A stretch of DNA of 64,000 nt, taken from NCBI GenBank assembly GCA_021397835.1, contig JAJFZO010000087.1, forward strand, positions 4,836,001-4,900,000. Reading direction: 5' to 3'. This document shows, one piece after another, positions 12,165-24,654 of the stretch. A program made the position numbers and the translations under genes. Under the pieces are notes generated by a model. That model saw nothing but the letters and a program-made list of their open reading frames with translations, ran no database searches and had not been told where the DNA came from. This stretch comes from Moringa oleifera. Its lineage: Eukaryota; Streptophyta; Magnoliopsida; Brassicales; Moringaceae. Position 1 is the first letter of the stretch; every line of letters starts with the position of its first letter.

Positions 12165-15100
12165 AAGATCTTGGAATGAAATCCTGATGAAATTCTAATA
12201 AAAAAATTGATTAAAATTGCAAAAATAATTTTAATTTATTGAAAATTTATAAAATAAATTTGACTTTATCAATAAAATAAAAATACCATTTTTACATTTG
12301 AAATATAAAGTTTGGCTAAAATCTCAAAAGGACATTTTTGCCCAAAAAGATTTAATCCTTACTTCTACATCGATTGCATTTGCACATTGCTTATTGTTTG
12401 ATTAAACAACGACTCCCTGTTTGGATTGTTCCCGTAAGTAATAGATGTCATAACCTAGAAGATGAAACCTTTACCCTTTATTGCTTTTTTGCTATTTTTT
12501 TTCCTGATTGTTACAAAAAGTTGGTTGAGCTAGATAAAAATGCCTACGCAGACCAATAGCAAGGTGTTAACTTGGTTAATAAAGGATTCACATGGGCTGT
12601 TAGTTGGCAACCAGGACAATTTGTTAAAAGGCAAAAGACATTCTGCCTATAAAAGCAATACTTATAGTCTTTTAGAAGGGAATAAGTATAAGGTGAAAAC
12701 AAAAGATCTAGTTGAGAGAATTCTTTGCAATGGTCCTTAAAGAAGATTAAATCCATAGAGATTTCTTGTTGTTAGGTCAGCTAGCTATTTAGTTGGTTAA
12801 TTGAGAGTGAAAGAGACGTGTATTGTAACTGTTAAGAACAAAATTATGTATGGTGTCTTTGCATCAATTAATGAGAAGATTCGGTTTCTTAGATCAACTT
12901 TTTGCATGCATATGAAAGTTCAGTTAGCATTCTACAATTTTTCTTTACATTACATTTATTCATATTGATTCTTTCTTGCTTATTTTCTTAGTTGAAAGAG
13001 AAGATTTAAAGCAAGGAAAGAATAATTAGGAGAGTTGCTGCCAGTTTCTAGATTTTTTAGAAGCATTACTATACATTAAGGCAAAAAGCTAGACATTCTT
13101 GGTGTCTTTAAGACTACTTAATGACGTTAAGCAATAGCTGAATCACCACCAAGTGGTATCAAAGCCCTCAAAGATCCAAGAACTACTACGTTCTTCTAAG
13201 AAATTTCAAGAACTTCAACAAAGAACCAAGAATGATAGGATTACCAAGTTTAAAATGAGATAGAGAGGGAGATTTTGATATTTGAAGACATAGAATAAGG
13301 GCATTTTGATCCAATAAAAGGTAGAATGCAAACTCCCTAACTATTATAGAGAAAGAGAAGATGCTAGAGATCGCTTACAACACCATTATCTAGTATCCTA
13401 GTGACAATGTCTTAAGATGAGCACTCTAGGAGAAGATATCGAATGGGGTGTAGAATAAGCTCGAAATTCTTTACATAATTAAATCTTTAACCAATAAAAT
13501 TTATCTCAAAACATGATTCTTTGGTTACAAGTAAAAGAAGATGAGAGCCTTGATGAGAACTTAAATAAATTCTCTAATATTGTTATCAATTTTAAGAATG
13601 TGAATGAGAAGATTAGTGATGAAGATTAAGCAAGGATCTTGCTTAACTCATTACCACCAGACTTCAACCTATTAAGGAATATAATCAAGTACAACAACGA
13701 GACTTTATCAATGGAGGAGTTAAAGCCTGCAATCAGGTCCAAGGACCAAGAAATAAGGAGGAATAAGAAGGCTAGATCTTCATCAAATCAAGTCTTGTAT
13801 GCTAGAGGAAGAACTGAAAAAGGAGACCAACCTTTTAATGAGAATACTGTCGAAGAAAAAGTTTAAAAGTCCTACAAGGTCTCAATCTAAAGGGTTTCTG
13901 AAGAAATGTTTCTTTTGTGGAAAACTTGACCATATTGTGAGGTTTTGTAGAGAGTTAAAGAAGAAGTAAGATGAATAACCCTCTAAGGAGATAGATGCAG
14001 CTATTGCTATAAATTTCCTTGTAAAAAAAGGTAATGTGCTAACTGTGACAGAATCTAAAATCTCAAAAGAAAGGATTCCTGACTCAAGTTGCACCTATCA
14101 GATGTGTTTTAAGGTTGAATGGTAACAGAAGAAGGGTAATCATGAAGAATGATCAATCTTAAGAAGTTAAAAGCATTGGAACCATAGCTTTCAAGGTGGA
14201 AGATAGAACCATCAAGATCTTCAAGGAAGTGAGGAATGTGCCTCAACCAAGGAGAAACTTGATTTTCTTAGGATTTTTGGATGACGAAGGCTACTCTTTC
14301 ATGGTTGAGAGAGGCAATCTTAAAGTCTTGAAAGGTTATTTGGTGCCTCTAAAAGAAATTAAAGAGAACGACCTATACATTCTAAGAAACAATGGTGTCA
14401 TAGGAAAAGCTGCAATAGTTGTTAAAGAAAAACTTGTTAAAACTTAACTTTGTCATAGAAGGCTTGGTCATTATAGTGAGAAAAGGCTTCAAATCCTCAA
14501 CAATCAAGGGCTATTACGTAAGAAAAAGTTTCAGACCTTGGCTTTTGTGAGCATTATGTGTTGCTTGCTACAGTTGGGGAGGACAACTCAATTGAAATTA
14601 CGGTTTATGTGCAATCAAATTTGTGGGGGCTAGAGGCAGCTCCAACTCACGGTGGATGCAAGTACTTCCTCTTTTTTATTGATGATTTTCAAGAAAGGTA
14701 TGGTTGTATATGTTAAAAACAAAAGATAATTACTTTGAAAGGTTTAAAAAATGAAAGGTATTGATAAAGAACCAAACGAGAAAAAAGCTAAATGCCTTGA
14801 GAACTTATAATGGCTTGGTGTTTTGCAGCTTATCTTTTAATACTTATTGCAAGGAGCACGGGATTTTGAAGCACAAGCTAGTGAGGAAAACTCCACAATA
14901 GAATGAATTTGCTGAAGGGATGAATAAAACCATTGTGAAGAGGGTGAGATGTATAATATTCACCTCTGACCTTAGCGAGGGATTTTAGAGAGAAGCAGCT
15001 ATCACAAAAGATGCCCCTCAAGGGCCATAAACTTGAAAACACCTCAAGAAAAGTGAATTGGAAGAGCCCCTGATCTCAATCACTTAAGGGTGTTCGGGTG

Positions 15101-15715
15101 TGTTGTTTTTGCACATCAATGAGAAGGAAAGCTTGATCTAGGGGCAATTAAAGGAGTTCTCTTTAGCTATCTTAAAGGAGTGAAGGGTTATAAGATTTTC
15201 ATAAAGAATGGAAGAGTTTGTAAGACTTTATTTAATAGAGGTGTCACATTGCAAGAGACTTCTCTACCATATGTTCAACAAGAAGGTGCTGCTGCTAATA
15301 ATGAGAATCTAAAAGTATTGGAGGATGTTTCTAAGGTTAAGATAGAACTAAAAAGATGTCAAGCATCCATAACTCAAACCTTGGAACAGAAAAATAAATT
15401 TAATAATCAAACTTATTTTGAGTTAAATGGTTCATCTATATAGTGATTATCATTTTAAGGTTAAAATCTATTATTAAATTTAAAATTTGAATTGTAAGTT
15501 ATTGTTAGCTCAAAAAAATACTTTTTCAAAATTAAATTTATTATCACAAAATTTTAAAATATTTTGAGAAAGATTGCAAATTAATATAAAAGTTCAATTT
15601 TTGTAAATAGATGCCAATAAATTTAAATTGTAAAGTTGTGTAGAAGAATTATCAATATTAGTATATTATTAAAATATAAAATTGTAAAATAATTAATATT
15701 AATATTTTTTAAAAA
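12165..15715 (+). repeat. Tandem segmental duplication, unit 2
   Basis: This is the head-to-tail partner of 7725-12164. It lacks about 970 bp present in unit 1 (7917-8886). The join falls between GCCCAAAA and GCTCAAAA, two similar short words that suggest a deletion by microhomology. It carries about 155 bp absent from unit 1 (12578-12735), including a TATA-like CCTATAAAAGCAAT at about 12643. Unit 2 keeps longer open frames than unit 1. Confidence 0.75.
12350..15443 (+). mobile_element. 5'-half Copia remnant in duplication unit 2
   Basis: Layout matches the copy in unit 1: LTR end, primer-binding site at about 13155, gag (13639-13866 open), a clear CCHC zinc knuckle near 13910 (CFFCGKLDHIVRFC), then GAG-pre-integrase and integrase fragments (14196-14447 and onwards). 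The last readable part is 15180-15443, with GYKIFIKNGRV and a low-complexity tail. Coding then stops, with no RT or RNase H. Frames are broken throughout. Because the 3' cut is at the same place as in unit 1, one truncation preceded the duplication. Confidence 0.75.
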
Positions 15716-16207
15716 ATTTAATATCCACATGATATTATTGTTTAATGATTTTGTTATATTCATTGACAAGAGCACACTTTCAATAAAAAAGGAAACAGAA
15801 ACAGTGTAATTAATTGAGATGCTATGGAGTTGACATTCAGTGTCCTAAGACAAACATGAAACTAGGGGAGAACATTAATGTGGAGTGACATTTTTATCAT
15901 CTGTGTTTATTGGGAGGAAAGGAGAATAGAGCTATCTTCGATCTCATCCACAGACCAAGATGTCAGAGGAAGGCGTTAAATCTCCTTCTGTAACTCTTTC
16001 TTTTCTGTAATCAGTTAATCACATTGTTACAGAAGCTAAAAAAGATCCAAAGGCAATACCGGAACATAGAAATTAACATGAAGTGTCTTCAGACAATGAG
16101 CTTATTCTATAGTCGATCATTCATTTAACATCCCAAACATTGCCCATCTATATAATTTATGACATTATCATTAATGATCAACCTCTGGCATTCCCAGTTA
16201 GCCTGCC
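15716..16207. other. Spacer, probable 3' flank of the receptor kinase
   Basis: Base composition rises from AT-rich to more balanced towards 16200, as expected for the 3' untranslated flank of the minus-strand kinase. No separate gene was seen. Confidence 0.4.
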
Positions 16208-19200
16208 CTAAAGAAGGGTGTTTTTGGCAGCATGTAGTTTGTGAACAGCATCTCTCATTCTGATCCGCTCATCTGGAGAACCTGTAGTGCAAGACAGCCC
16301 AACTCCAATGACAGTGATCAAGCAATCATGTTGCAGTTCAGAGTTTACGATTCCATTATTACTATGTTGATCATCCATGATTCTTAGCAGCTCAGGGTCC
16401 AGTATTTGCAGCATATTTTTGCGGAAGACTGACTGCAACCCATCTGATGAGATCAAGCTCTCCCACGAAACTCTCATGAGTTGGATTTTTCCCGGTAAAC
16501 AGCTCCAGTAGCATTACCCCAAAGCTGTATGTGTCACCAGCTGTGGATGGCTTCTGTCCCTGCCGATACTCTGCATCATTGTAAAGGCATGGTGTTAAGA
16601 GGATTTAAAAGCAGGAATTGAATATTTTGACACATTAAATTAACTACAGAGAGATGCGACAGACCTGGAGGTATATAACCTATAGAACCATTTAAGGCAT
16701 GCATTGAGCTGATGGAAGCAGTACAGTCAGGTCTCTCCATCAGCAATCGGGCCAGGCCGAAGTCTCCTACCTTTGCAGTCATGTCTTCATCCAAAAGAAT
16801 GTTGCTGGGCTTCAAATCACAGTGAATTATTGGAACTTCACTGTCATCATGCAAATAATCCAGAGCAGAAGCAACATCAATTGCCACACTCAATCTCTCC
16901 ACAAGGTTCAATCCATCTCCAGTTTTCTTCTGTTTTTTGCCTGTAATCCAGTCATCCAAGCTCCCATTCCCAAGGAACTCATAAACTAGGGCCAGAAATT
17001 CCATGTTTCTGAAGTCCAAGCTTGAGCATGAGGTTATCAGTTTAACTAGATTTCTGTGCCTCACATTTCTCAAAGCCTCACACTCCGCACCAAAGCTCTT
17101 CCAGGATCCCGTCCTTGTGAGATCAAGGACCTTGATTGCCACAGCCATACCTTCTCTAAGATATCCTTTATATACAGAACCAAGGCTCCCAACTCCAATC
17201 AAATTTTCCTGGTTGAAATCCCCAGTCATTCTGCGGAGCTCATCATATGAGACCATTTGATGCTGCTTCCTTGGAAATGGGGAAGCTTCCTGGACCTTTG
17301 CTTTCCTTTTTCTCACAAAGAAGAAGCAGCAAATCACAGAGTAGAATGCTAATAATGCCACTATGGTGACAATAACATAAACACTGATGCCTTGGCTTTT
17401 CTTACAAGACAATTGCAAGCATAGTTTTGGATTTCCTTCCTAATGAACATTAGAGAGATTTGTAAAAACCCCACTACTTGGAACAACTCCTTCCAGCCTA
17501 TTAAAAGAAAGGTTTAAGAACTGAAGGGCCTCCAGGTTTTTGAGATCAGCAGGAATGGGGCCAGAAAGTTCATTTGAGGAGAGATCCAGCGTTTCCAAAC
17601 CTTTAACCTCTGCTAGGCTATCTGGAGTAGGGCCTGACAGTAAATTCCGAGCCATGGATAAGTGCTCCAAGCTCTTACAATTTCTGATTGAGTTTGGAAT
17701 GTTACCAGACAGGTTGTTATCAGACAGGTCAAGGGTACCAACACTTCCCAGGAACCCAACATCTTCAGGGACAGATCCAGTAAGGAAGTTCTTTGACAGA
17801 TTCAACAGAATACTGAGACTAGGGAGATTGAGAATTTCTGGATGTATGCTTCCATCCAGCCTATTGTTGGATAGGTCCATGGACAGCAGGCTCTGGAAGT
17901 TCCCAAAACTTCTGGGGATTTTGCCCACCAATTCATTTCCCGATAAATCAATTTGGTTTAACTTTCAAAGATTCCCAAGGGAATTTGGAATACTACCAGA
18001 GAATCTATTTCCAGCCAAATTCAATTCTTGCAATTGTTCCAACTGCCCTATTTCTGGTGGGATTTCAGCAGAAAAAGTGTTGTAGCTTGCATTTAGCAAG
18101 GCCAAGCTACTGAGCTGACCAATTGAGGCAGGTATGTTACCATAAATGTGATTGCCTCCCATGTACAGCTTTGAGAGAACTTTGGAAAGATTGCCAATGG
18201 ACTCTGGAATTACACCCTCTAGAAGATTGCCATCGAAGGCAAGGAATTTAAGATGAGAACTGTTTGTCAAAGATGTGATGAAATCTAGACCATTATTACC
18301 TGCACTAACAATCTTATTGAACCCGATATTGTACATTTGAAGGAATGGAAGATTTCCCAAACCAGTTGGAACCTTCCCTTCAAGCAGGTTATGTGCCATA
18401 CGGATGACCTGTATGTTGGTGAGGTTGTGCAAAGACCCTGGAATTCCTCCAGTGAACTTATTTAAACAGAAGTTGAAGACTAAAAGGTTTGGAAGTGTAT
18501 CCCCAATATCACCAGGAATTCTACCCCACAGTTGGTTAGAAGCCAAGGCAAGAGACACCATGGAAGACATGTTGTAAATGGAGGGAGGAACAGTGCCAGA
18601 GAGACTGTTAATGGTGAGATCAAGAATTTTTAAGTTTCCAAGACGGCTCAAGTCACTAGGTATCATGCCACTCAGACTATTTGTACCTAGATTTAAAGTG
18701 ATGAGAGATGAAAGGTTTGACAGAGATGGTGGAACTGAACCCCAGAGAAGATTTCGTCCCAAGTTCAAGACCTGGAGCTTTCTGAGGTGGCCAAGTTCAT
18801 GAGGAACTCTTCCTGTAATCTTATTTTTCATAAAATCAAGGACCCTGAGCTCAGCCAATTTGCTTATGTTAGATTGGTATTTCACCTTGTAAGTTATTTG
18901 AGCTCATGTTGAGAACTCTAAGACGGAAAAGGTTACCTATTTTGCATGGAACTGGTCCTTTAAGCTGATTGTTTTGGAGTTGAATGGACTGAAGGAAGGA
19001 AAGATTACCGATAGTGGGGCTTATAGATCCCTCAAGTCCCAAACCATCAAGATTGAGGGCAACAACTCTCCTGCCAATTTTGTTGCAGATAACGCCAGTC
19101 CAGTTGCAGGGGTACTCGTGTTGGCCCCAAAGAAGAAAGCGGATTGCCAGGCTTCAGATTTAGCTGGGACTTAATGGTGATCAAGGCCTCCATGTCTGTA

Positions 19201-19301
19201 TCAATGGTTAGAGTGGCTGACTTAGCATCAAGAAGAATGCAACTGAAACATACAAGACCAATTAAAAGAGCGAAATGCGCACGATGGGCAGAGAGAACCA
19301 T
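16208..19301 (-). pseudogene. LRR receptor-like kinase (subfamily XII type), five lesions
   Basis: Read with its lesions ignored, this is a complete LRR receptor kinase of about 1,000 codons, close to the usual length of the FLS2/EFR/At3g47570-type subfamily XII. In order: a signal peptide (ALLIGLVCFSCILLDAKSA), an N-terminal cap, about twenty LRRs (GxIPxxLGNLxxLxxLxL pattern), a membrane helix with an RKRK stop-transfer at about 17300, then a kinase. The P-loop is IGVGSLGSVYKG, the lysine is in VAIKVL, the catalytic loop is HCDLKPSN and the magnesium loop is DFGLA. HCD in place of HRD makes it a non-RD kinase, as in immune receptors. One 94-bp intron (16571-16664) splits the kinase at the usual place. 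Lesions: extra base in the AAA run at 19129-19131, extra base at 18874-18875, TGA at 17965-17967 (probably from CGA), TAG at 17440-17442, and extra base at 16437-16438. It is most likely a pseudogene. The three indels are single-base homopolymer changes, so sequencing error should be excluded. Confidence 0.9.
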
Positions 19302-19865
19302 TTCTCTACTCTGGGTTCTGAATCTGCATTGAAATGCTCGTAAGAGTATGATGTCTCAGAACACAAACAATGGGTATCTATAAATTCCCACCGCTTGGGG
19401 AAATTTCAGTTTATCAATGAGTGGTAATAGGACCAGATCGGTAAACATCAGTCCTAGTCAACCAGACAACTGCACTTTGGACCACTGAAGATGACCAAAA
19501 CGACCTAAGGATATGACAACGCAACTAGGAAAGTCATGGAACTGCTTTGCAGATCAGGCAACTGTTTATTTTGTAAAACTAAATGCATTAACTAGATGAG
19601 AAACATGTCAGCCTTAACTGTTTTAGATGGGAGGAGTGAGCATGGACATAACTAGGATTTTCAGTTAGGATGGGTTTAAATTTTTTCATCAGTTATAAGA
19701 TTTTTTTTTTAATTTTAAAGCAAAATTAATATAAAAAATGAGTCTTATCTTCCTAAATATAATTATTTATAATTTTAATTTTTATTAACAAAGTTTTATC
19801 CTATTAAATTCATCAATAATAAGATATATATCAATTGATTCAATAATTATTTTTAATATAAATAA
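19302..19865. other. 5' flank of the receptor kinase, truncated by the MULE
   Basis: This is the upstream region of the minus-strand kinase. The MULE end at 19866 lies 565 bp from the kinase ATG, so the element sits in the presumed promoter. No clear TATA box was chosen. Confidence 0.45.
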
Positions 19866-19978
19866 GGGTAAATATCATTTAAAACCCTAACCTTAACACT
19901 ATCTCTCCAAACATACCCTTACTTTCAAAATTTATCCAAACAAACCCCGATTTTTTAATTTTGTCCAAATTAAACCTT
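19866..19978 (+). repeat. Left terminal inverted repeat of the MULE
   Basis: 113 bp, about 110 matching the right repeat. Differences are near positions 49, 86 and 107 of the repeat. It abuts the TATAAATAA target duplication. Confidence 0.95.
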
Positions 19979-20341
19979 AATTACAAACAACGTTTAAATT
20001 AACCATCTCCGTAAGGGCATCATCGTCTATTCACTTCCTAAATTAATCCGAGCTTCCTTTCCTTTTTTTTCACCAGAGAAAACACAGTCCTATTGCTTGA
20101 AAAGAGAGAAGAGAAAGAGAGATAAGAGAAAAAAAAAAGAAAGTTGTAATTGAAAAATATTTTAATATAAAGTTATATGCACCAATCATAAATGTAAAAA
20201 ATATTACTTTGATTATGAAGTTCTAATACAGTGGTGAAAAATATCCAACACAAATACATAACAAACTGTCAACTATTTCAAATATTTAAAGTACACACAC
20301 TAATGCCATTACTTCCACAATTATATTCCAAACAATCATTT

Positions 20342-23300
20342 TCAAGTCTTGTAGGTTCTAGGTGCTACTGTCCTTGTTTCAGATGGTGATATCTTGGATG
20401 GTGGTGATGTTGTCCTTAATGATGGTGGATGCACCATTACTGCTGGGGATGGGGATGGTCCCATAAAAGCTGAAGGAGTTGATGCTGTCTCGGATGTTGT
20501 TGGAACTTTGCAAGTTGTATTTGATGGCTGTCGGATCTTTGGTGGTTTGGGTGGTACTATTGTTGCTCTGAGTGGCTGAGTGGCTGAGTGGCTGTCCTGT
20601 GTGGTTGGGTGGATGGCATAGGTGCTTGGGAAGCTGAAACATCATATAAAAATTGTTAAATACAACACACCAAAGAAGATAAAAAGTTTGATTTAATATA
20701 CCTTGAGCAGTTTGCCTGTTTATGGATGCAGAGTTATTATACCATCTTACAGTGAATTCCCCCTCAGCAGATGTTGATGCCTCACTAGATAACTGCTGAC
20801 CCTAAAAAAAGTGAAGCAACATTAATTATTCATGTACAAAATGATATGACTAAAGCAACTAAAATATAAACAAAACTCATACACTGCTACTGTCATGAAC
20901 CGAAGCTGATTCACCTATTGCCGTGGAATGTTGACCACTTGTATTTGACTGGCAACCATTCTACAAAAGCACATATAAGTTAGTGTATTTATATTAGTAA
21001 GTGTAATTCAATTGAATATAATTACCTCTCAGGGTGTTACAATTGGTACCTTGAATCCCATGAACATTGCTTCAGTTTCACCCCCACTACCTTGCCCTTT
21101 TTTCTGCAATGAATTGATATACTTATTTTGTAACTAATAAATAAACAAGTTTCAAAATTATTATTAAACGTACCTGTTTCACTTGACCTTTGCATGAACG
21201 AGCATTATGTCCAGTTTTTTTGCATCGACTACAAGTGACATGATAGTTCTTTCTGGACATCTTACTTTGATTTTGGGCTGCTTCATCAATATCCCTTCTT
21301 CTCTGTTTTCTAGGCCTTCCAGGTGGCCTTCTAATAGCAGGTGGCTGAATTGGATCTAACCGAGTTTGTGGCCACAAATTTGGGCCATTACATGGATTAA
21401 CTAAATGAGAATAACACCGAAGATATGTGGCTTTATGGTAGCAATGATCAACATAATCTTCTGGTCTTTCTTTTTTATAGTAAATTGCACTAACTACATG
21501 TGTGCATGGGATACCAGTAAGATTCCACCTATTGCAGCTGCAACTCCGTGTAGCTAAATCAACTACATATTGCTCTTCAGAGGATCTGACTTGATACTTC
21601 ACTCCTCCAAACCAAATAGGAACCCATACTCTAGACCTCATCTTGACCTTCTCTAGAAAATTTTGTATTTTAGGACACAACAAACCTTCACACTTTTGCA
21701 TTCGATCCCTATTAACATGGATCCTCTCCATCAAGTAATTTCTTATCTCCTCTAACAATTGCAAAATAGGCTTATCCCTAGCCTTCATAACACATGCATT
21801 AAACGTCTCAGACAGATTGTTTAATAGCATATCACACTTAGGTCTGCTTGAGAACGCATGCCTAGACCAGTGCTTGGCTGGTATCTTAGATAACCACTCA
21901 TAAGCCCTCACATCAAAAGATTTAAGTGTATGCATGATGGTATTAAACTCAATAGATGTTGTGGCTCTTGCAGCAGAATACATTAAGTCTTTCAGGAACT
22001 TACCTTTGAATTATTTTTGAAAATTACCATATAAATGTCTGACATAGAAGCGAACATCTGCTTCTGGGACAATTTCTTCAAAGGCAGGTACAAGTCCCTG
22101 CATAAAGAGAAAAAGTTGTCAGGTATGAAAAAGAAAAAGTTATATTTATATAAGTCTATATATATATTATATATATGTTAAGCTTCAAGTGATACAACAA
22201 ATAGTCAGTGGGCAGAATATTAAGTTAGCAGAGCCACATGCATAGCTGCAATTCTATGATCTGTGAAATAACAGTTAGCAATTAAATACATACCTTTGTT
22301 GGTTAATTGCATATTTGTACACAGTTGCATAATCTTAAAATAAATATACACGTACCTTTTGTTTGTCAGACATGAATGTCCACCTGTGAGTCCTAACAGA
22401 TCCAATATCCGCTAATAGCAACTGAATAAACCATGTCCAACTGTCTTTAGTTTCAGCATCAACCACTGGATATGCAATGGGATATGTGTTGTTATTTGCA
22501 TCAATTCCAACTGCAGCCATTAACTGTCCTTGTGTCTTTCCTTTTAAATGACATGCATCCACACTGATAATAGGTCTACATCCATTCAAAAAACCCCTCC
22601 TACAACCATCCAAACAAACATAAACCCTCTGAAAAACAGGGTTTGATGTAGGAGTCATTCTATCCAAACTTAAAATTAGTGAACTCCCTGGATTCTGTGT
22701 TCTCACTTCTTCACAGTAGTCTCTCAGCCTTCGATACTGATGTGCTTCAGTTCCATATATCTTACACATAGCAATTTTCCTAGCTCTAATAAAAACACCT
22801 CTTGAAACATCACAAACTAAATCTGCCTTCACTGCCTCCATCAAAGAACTTATCTTAACCTTCGATTCCCTTCTAAATAAATCTATATACTTATTTGCAA
22901 TAAATCTAGCAGTGACCAATTTTTTACGAAATGATCTGTTACAAGTATGTGTCTGGTAGTATGTCTTCACAGCAAATGAATGTGTTTTTCCTAACCGAGA
23001 GACCAACAAGGTCCACCCACACCCATTCCTACATATCACTCTTAGTCTATTAGCCTCACTCTTGCAAAATTTCAGATTATAACCTCCCTTAACCCCATAC
23101 TGAGTAATTGCCTCCCTAGTCTCATCAAGTGATCCAAATATCATGCCAACCTTGAACATTGGGTTGGCCATGTCAGTATTAGCATTAAACTCACATTTGC
23201 TTTGGACTTCACCATCTTCATCGGATCCAGGTGGTGTATGCAGCTCATCTGAGTAATCAACATCAAACTCATCAAACCTTAGATTATTGACCCTAGCAAA

Positions 23301-23822
23301 ACTAGTTGACTCCATGTTATGCATAGGCACTTCAGGATTTGCACTATGCATAACATCTTCCTCCATGTCAACCTCATAATCACTATCCACCAAATTCCTC
23401 TCATCTTCATCCATTTCTATATCAGTATTCATATTTTCAACTTCTATTTCAACATACTCAGCCTCATTATGCATATGATCATTACTAACAACTATGTCAG
23501 CCAAATCTTCTTCAACATTAGAAAAATATATATGAATGTCTCTGGTAGCTCTATACATCACATCTAACATGTCCATAAGTTCAACATCACTACTTAACTC
23601 CATAAGCCCATCTAACATTGTAAGTCCAGGCATAACATAACAGAATTTACCTTTGCCATTAACCCCTGCCTCTTTCAACATTCCTTCTAATTCTACCAGT
23701 GAAAATCTATCACTATCAACATCATCAAATACAGCCACTTCATCTGAACTGTAACTCTTACCAATATTGTCAGTGAAGTGTCCACCATAATGCAAGTGAC
23801 ATGTGAAGTAAAATGAAACCAT
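20342..23822 (-). pseudogene. MURA-type MULE transposase, six exons, two lesions
   Basis: I model six exons: 23822-22356, 22097-21174, 21103-21050, 20960-20883, 20801-20702 and 20633-20342, all with GT-AG introns and matching phases, about 970 codons. From the N terminus: a PB1-like start (HYGGHF), an acidic stretch, a MuDR DNA-binding region (FKVGMIFGSLDETREAI to THTCNRSF), and the MULE transposase domain. That domain has an aspartate in VDACHLKG (about residue 422) and a second in MSDKQKG (about 486). A SWIM zinc finger (CSC...CTH), a CCHC knuckle (CSRCKKTGHNARSC) and a proline-rich tail follow. Two lesions: a TAA at 22011-22013, where the family has lysine before FKGK, and an 8-bp repeat copy at 20568-20591 that shifts the frame of the tail. 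The start is the ATG before the PB1-like domain. A further 5' noncoding exon is possible. Confidence 0.9.
20568..20591 (-). repeat. Three tandem 8-bp units in the transposase tail
   Basis: CTGAGTGG is repeated three times on the plus strand (CCACTCAG on the coding strand). The frame entering the exon ends in a TAG soon after the repeat. With two units instead of three, the entering frame joins the long proline-rich frame downstream. Replication slippage from two to three units is the simple explanation. Confidence 0.85.
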
Positions 23823-24532
23823 TGTAGCGTCCTATAGACAAATCAAACAAACAGACACCTTAAATAATAAAATAATGTGTAATTGATAATGCATGCTAAC
23901 TTCAAAACCCCTATGTGAAAGCATTTTATGCATACAATCTATATTTTATACACATTGCATTCTTAAAGTAATTGATATAATTATTTTAACCATACGAAAT
24001 GATTAAGAAACTCAAATTGGCACAGAAAAAAAAATCCCTAATTTGATGATAACTAACTACAAACATGCTGGAAAAATTTATTTTCGAACCCTAATAACTT
24101 TGTGTTTTGTAATGATTTTAGGTTACTCATGCATAGCCAACAACTAGACAACGACAATTCATGTCACCAAAAGCATCGGCAATTCCGGGACCACTAAAAA
24201 ATTTTAACTTACTCGTGCTTCCCGAATTTAATACCCATGCTTCTCGATGACAGTAAACACCGAAAAAGGACAATTTATATGCAAATATAGTATGAAGCAG
24301 TCAAAAAACATACCTTCTGTTGCAATTTCGGCAACCAAACTTGCAGATTTCTTGATAACCAGTGAAAAATTGAGAGAGGAAACGATTTCTAGGTTTGTGA
24401 AATTGGGAGAAGACCAAAAGAGAGATGATATCGAACGCTGTCGTTTATCACCATATATACTACTGGTGTAATTTCCTTTTTGCCCTTCAACAAATCCATT
24501 ATTTACAAACGTCGTTTAATTGATTTTGACGG

Positions 24533-24645
24533 AAGGTTCAATTTGGACAAAATTAAAAAGTCGGGGTTTGTTTGGATAAATTTTGAAAGTAAGGGTCTGT
24601 TTGGAGAGATAGTGTTAAGGTTAGGGTTTTAAATGATATTTACCC
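24533..24645 (-). repeat. Right terminal inverted repeat of the MULE
   Basis: Inverted partner of 19866-19978. It lies upstream of the minus-strand transposase and so probably contains or borders its promoter. It abuts TATAAATAA at 24646-24654. Confidence 0.95.
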
Positions 24646-24654
24646 TATAAATAA

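Larger units (their letters stand above)
19866..24645 (-). mobile_element. Mutator-like element (MULE), 4,780 bp, complete ends
   Basis: The ends are 113-bp inverted repeats (19866-19978 and 24533-24645) that start GGGTAAATATCATTTAAAAC and differ at only about three positions. A perfect 9-bp target duplication, TATAAATAA, flanks it at 19857-19865 and 24646-24654, the size diagnostic of Mutator elements. The interior holds one minus-strand transposase gene. Near-identical ends and an intact target duplication point to a fairly recent insertion compared with the Copia elements nearby. The transposase carries one stop and one small frameshift, so this copy is probably not autonomous now, though its ends should still be recognisable to a related transposase. 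Confidence 0.95.

Noticed and set aside
17540..18085. 181-codon plus-strand frame opposite the kinase LRRs
   Set aside because: It is the antisense shadow of the LRR region; repeated LRR codons keep the opposite strand open.
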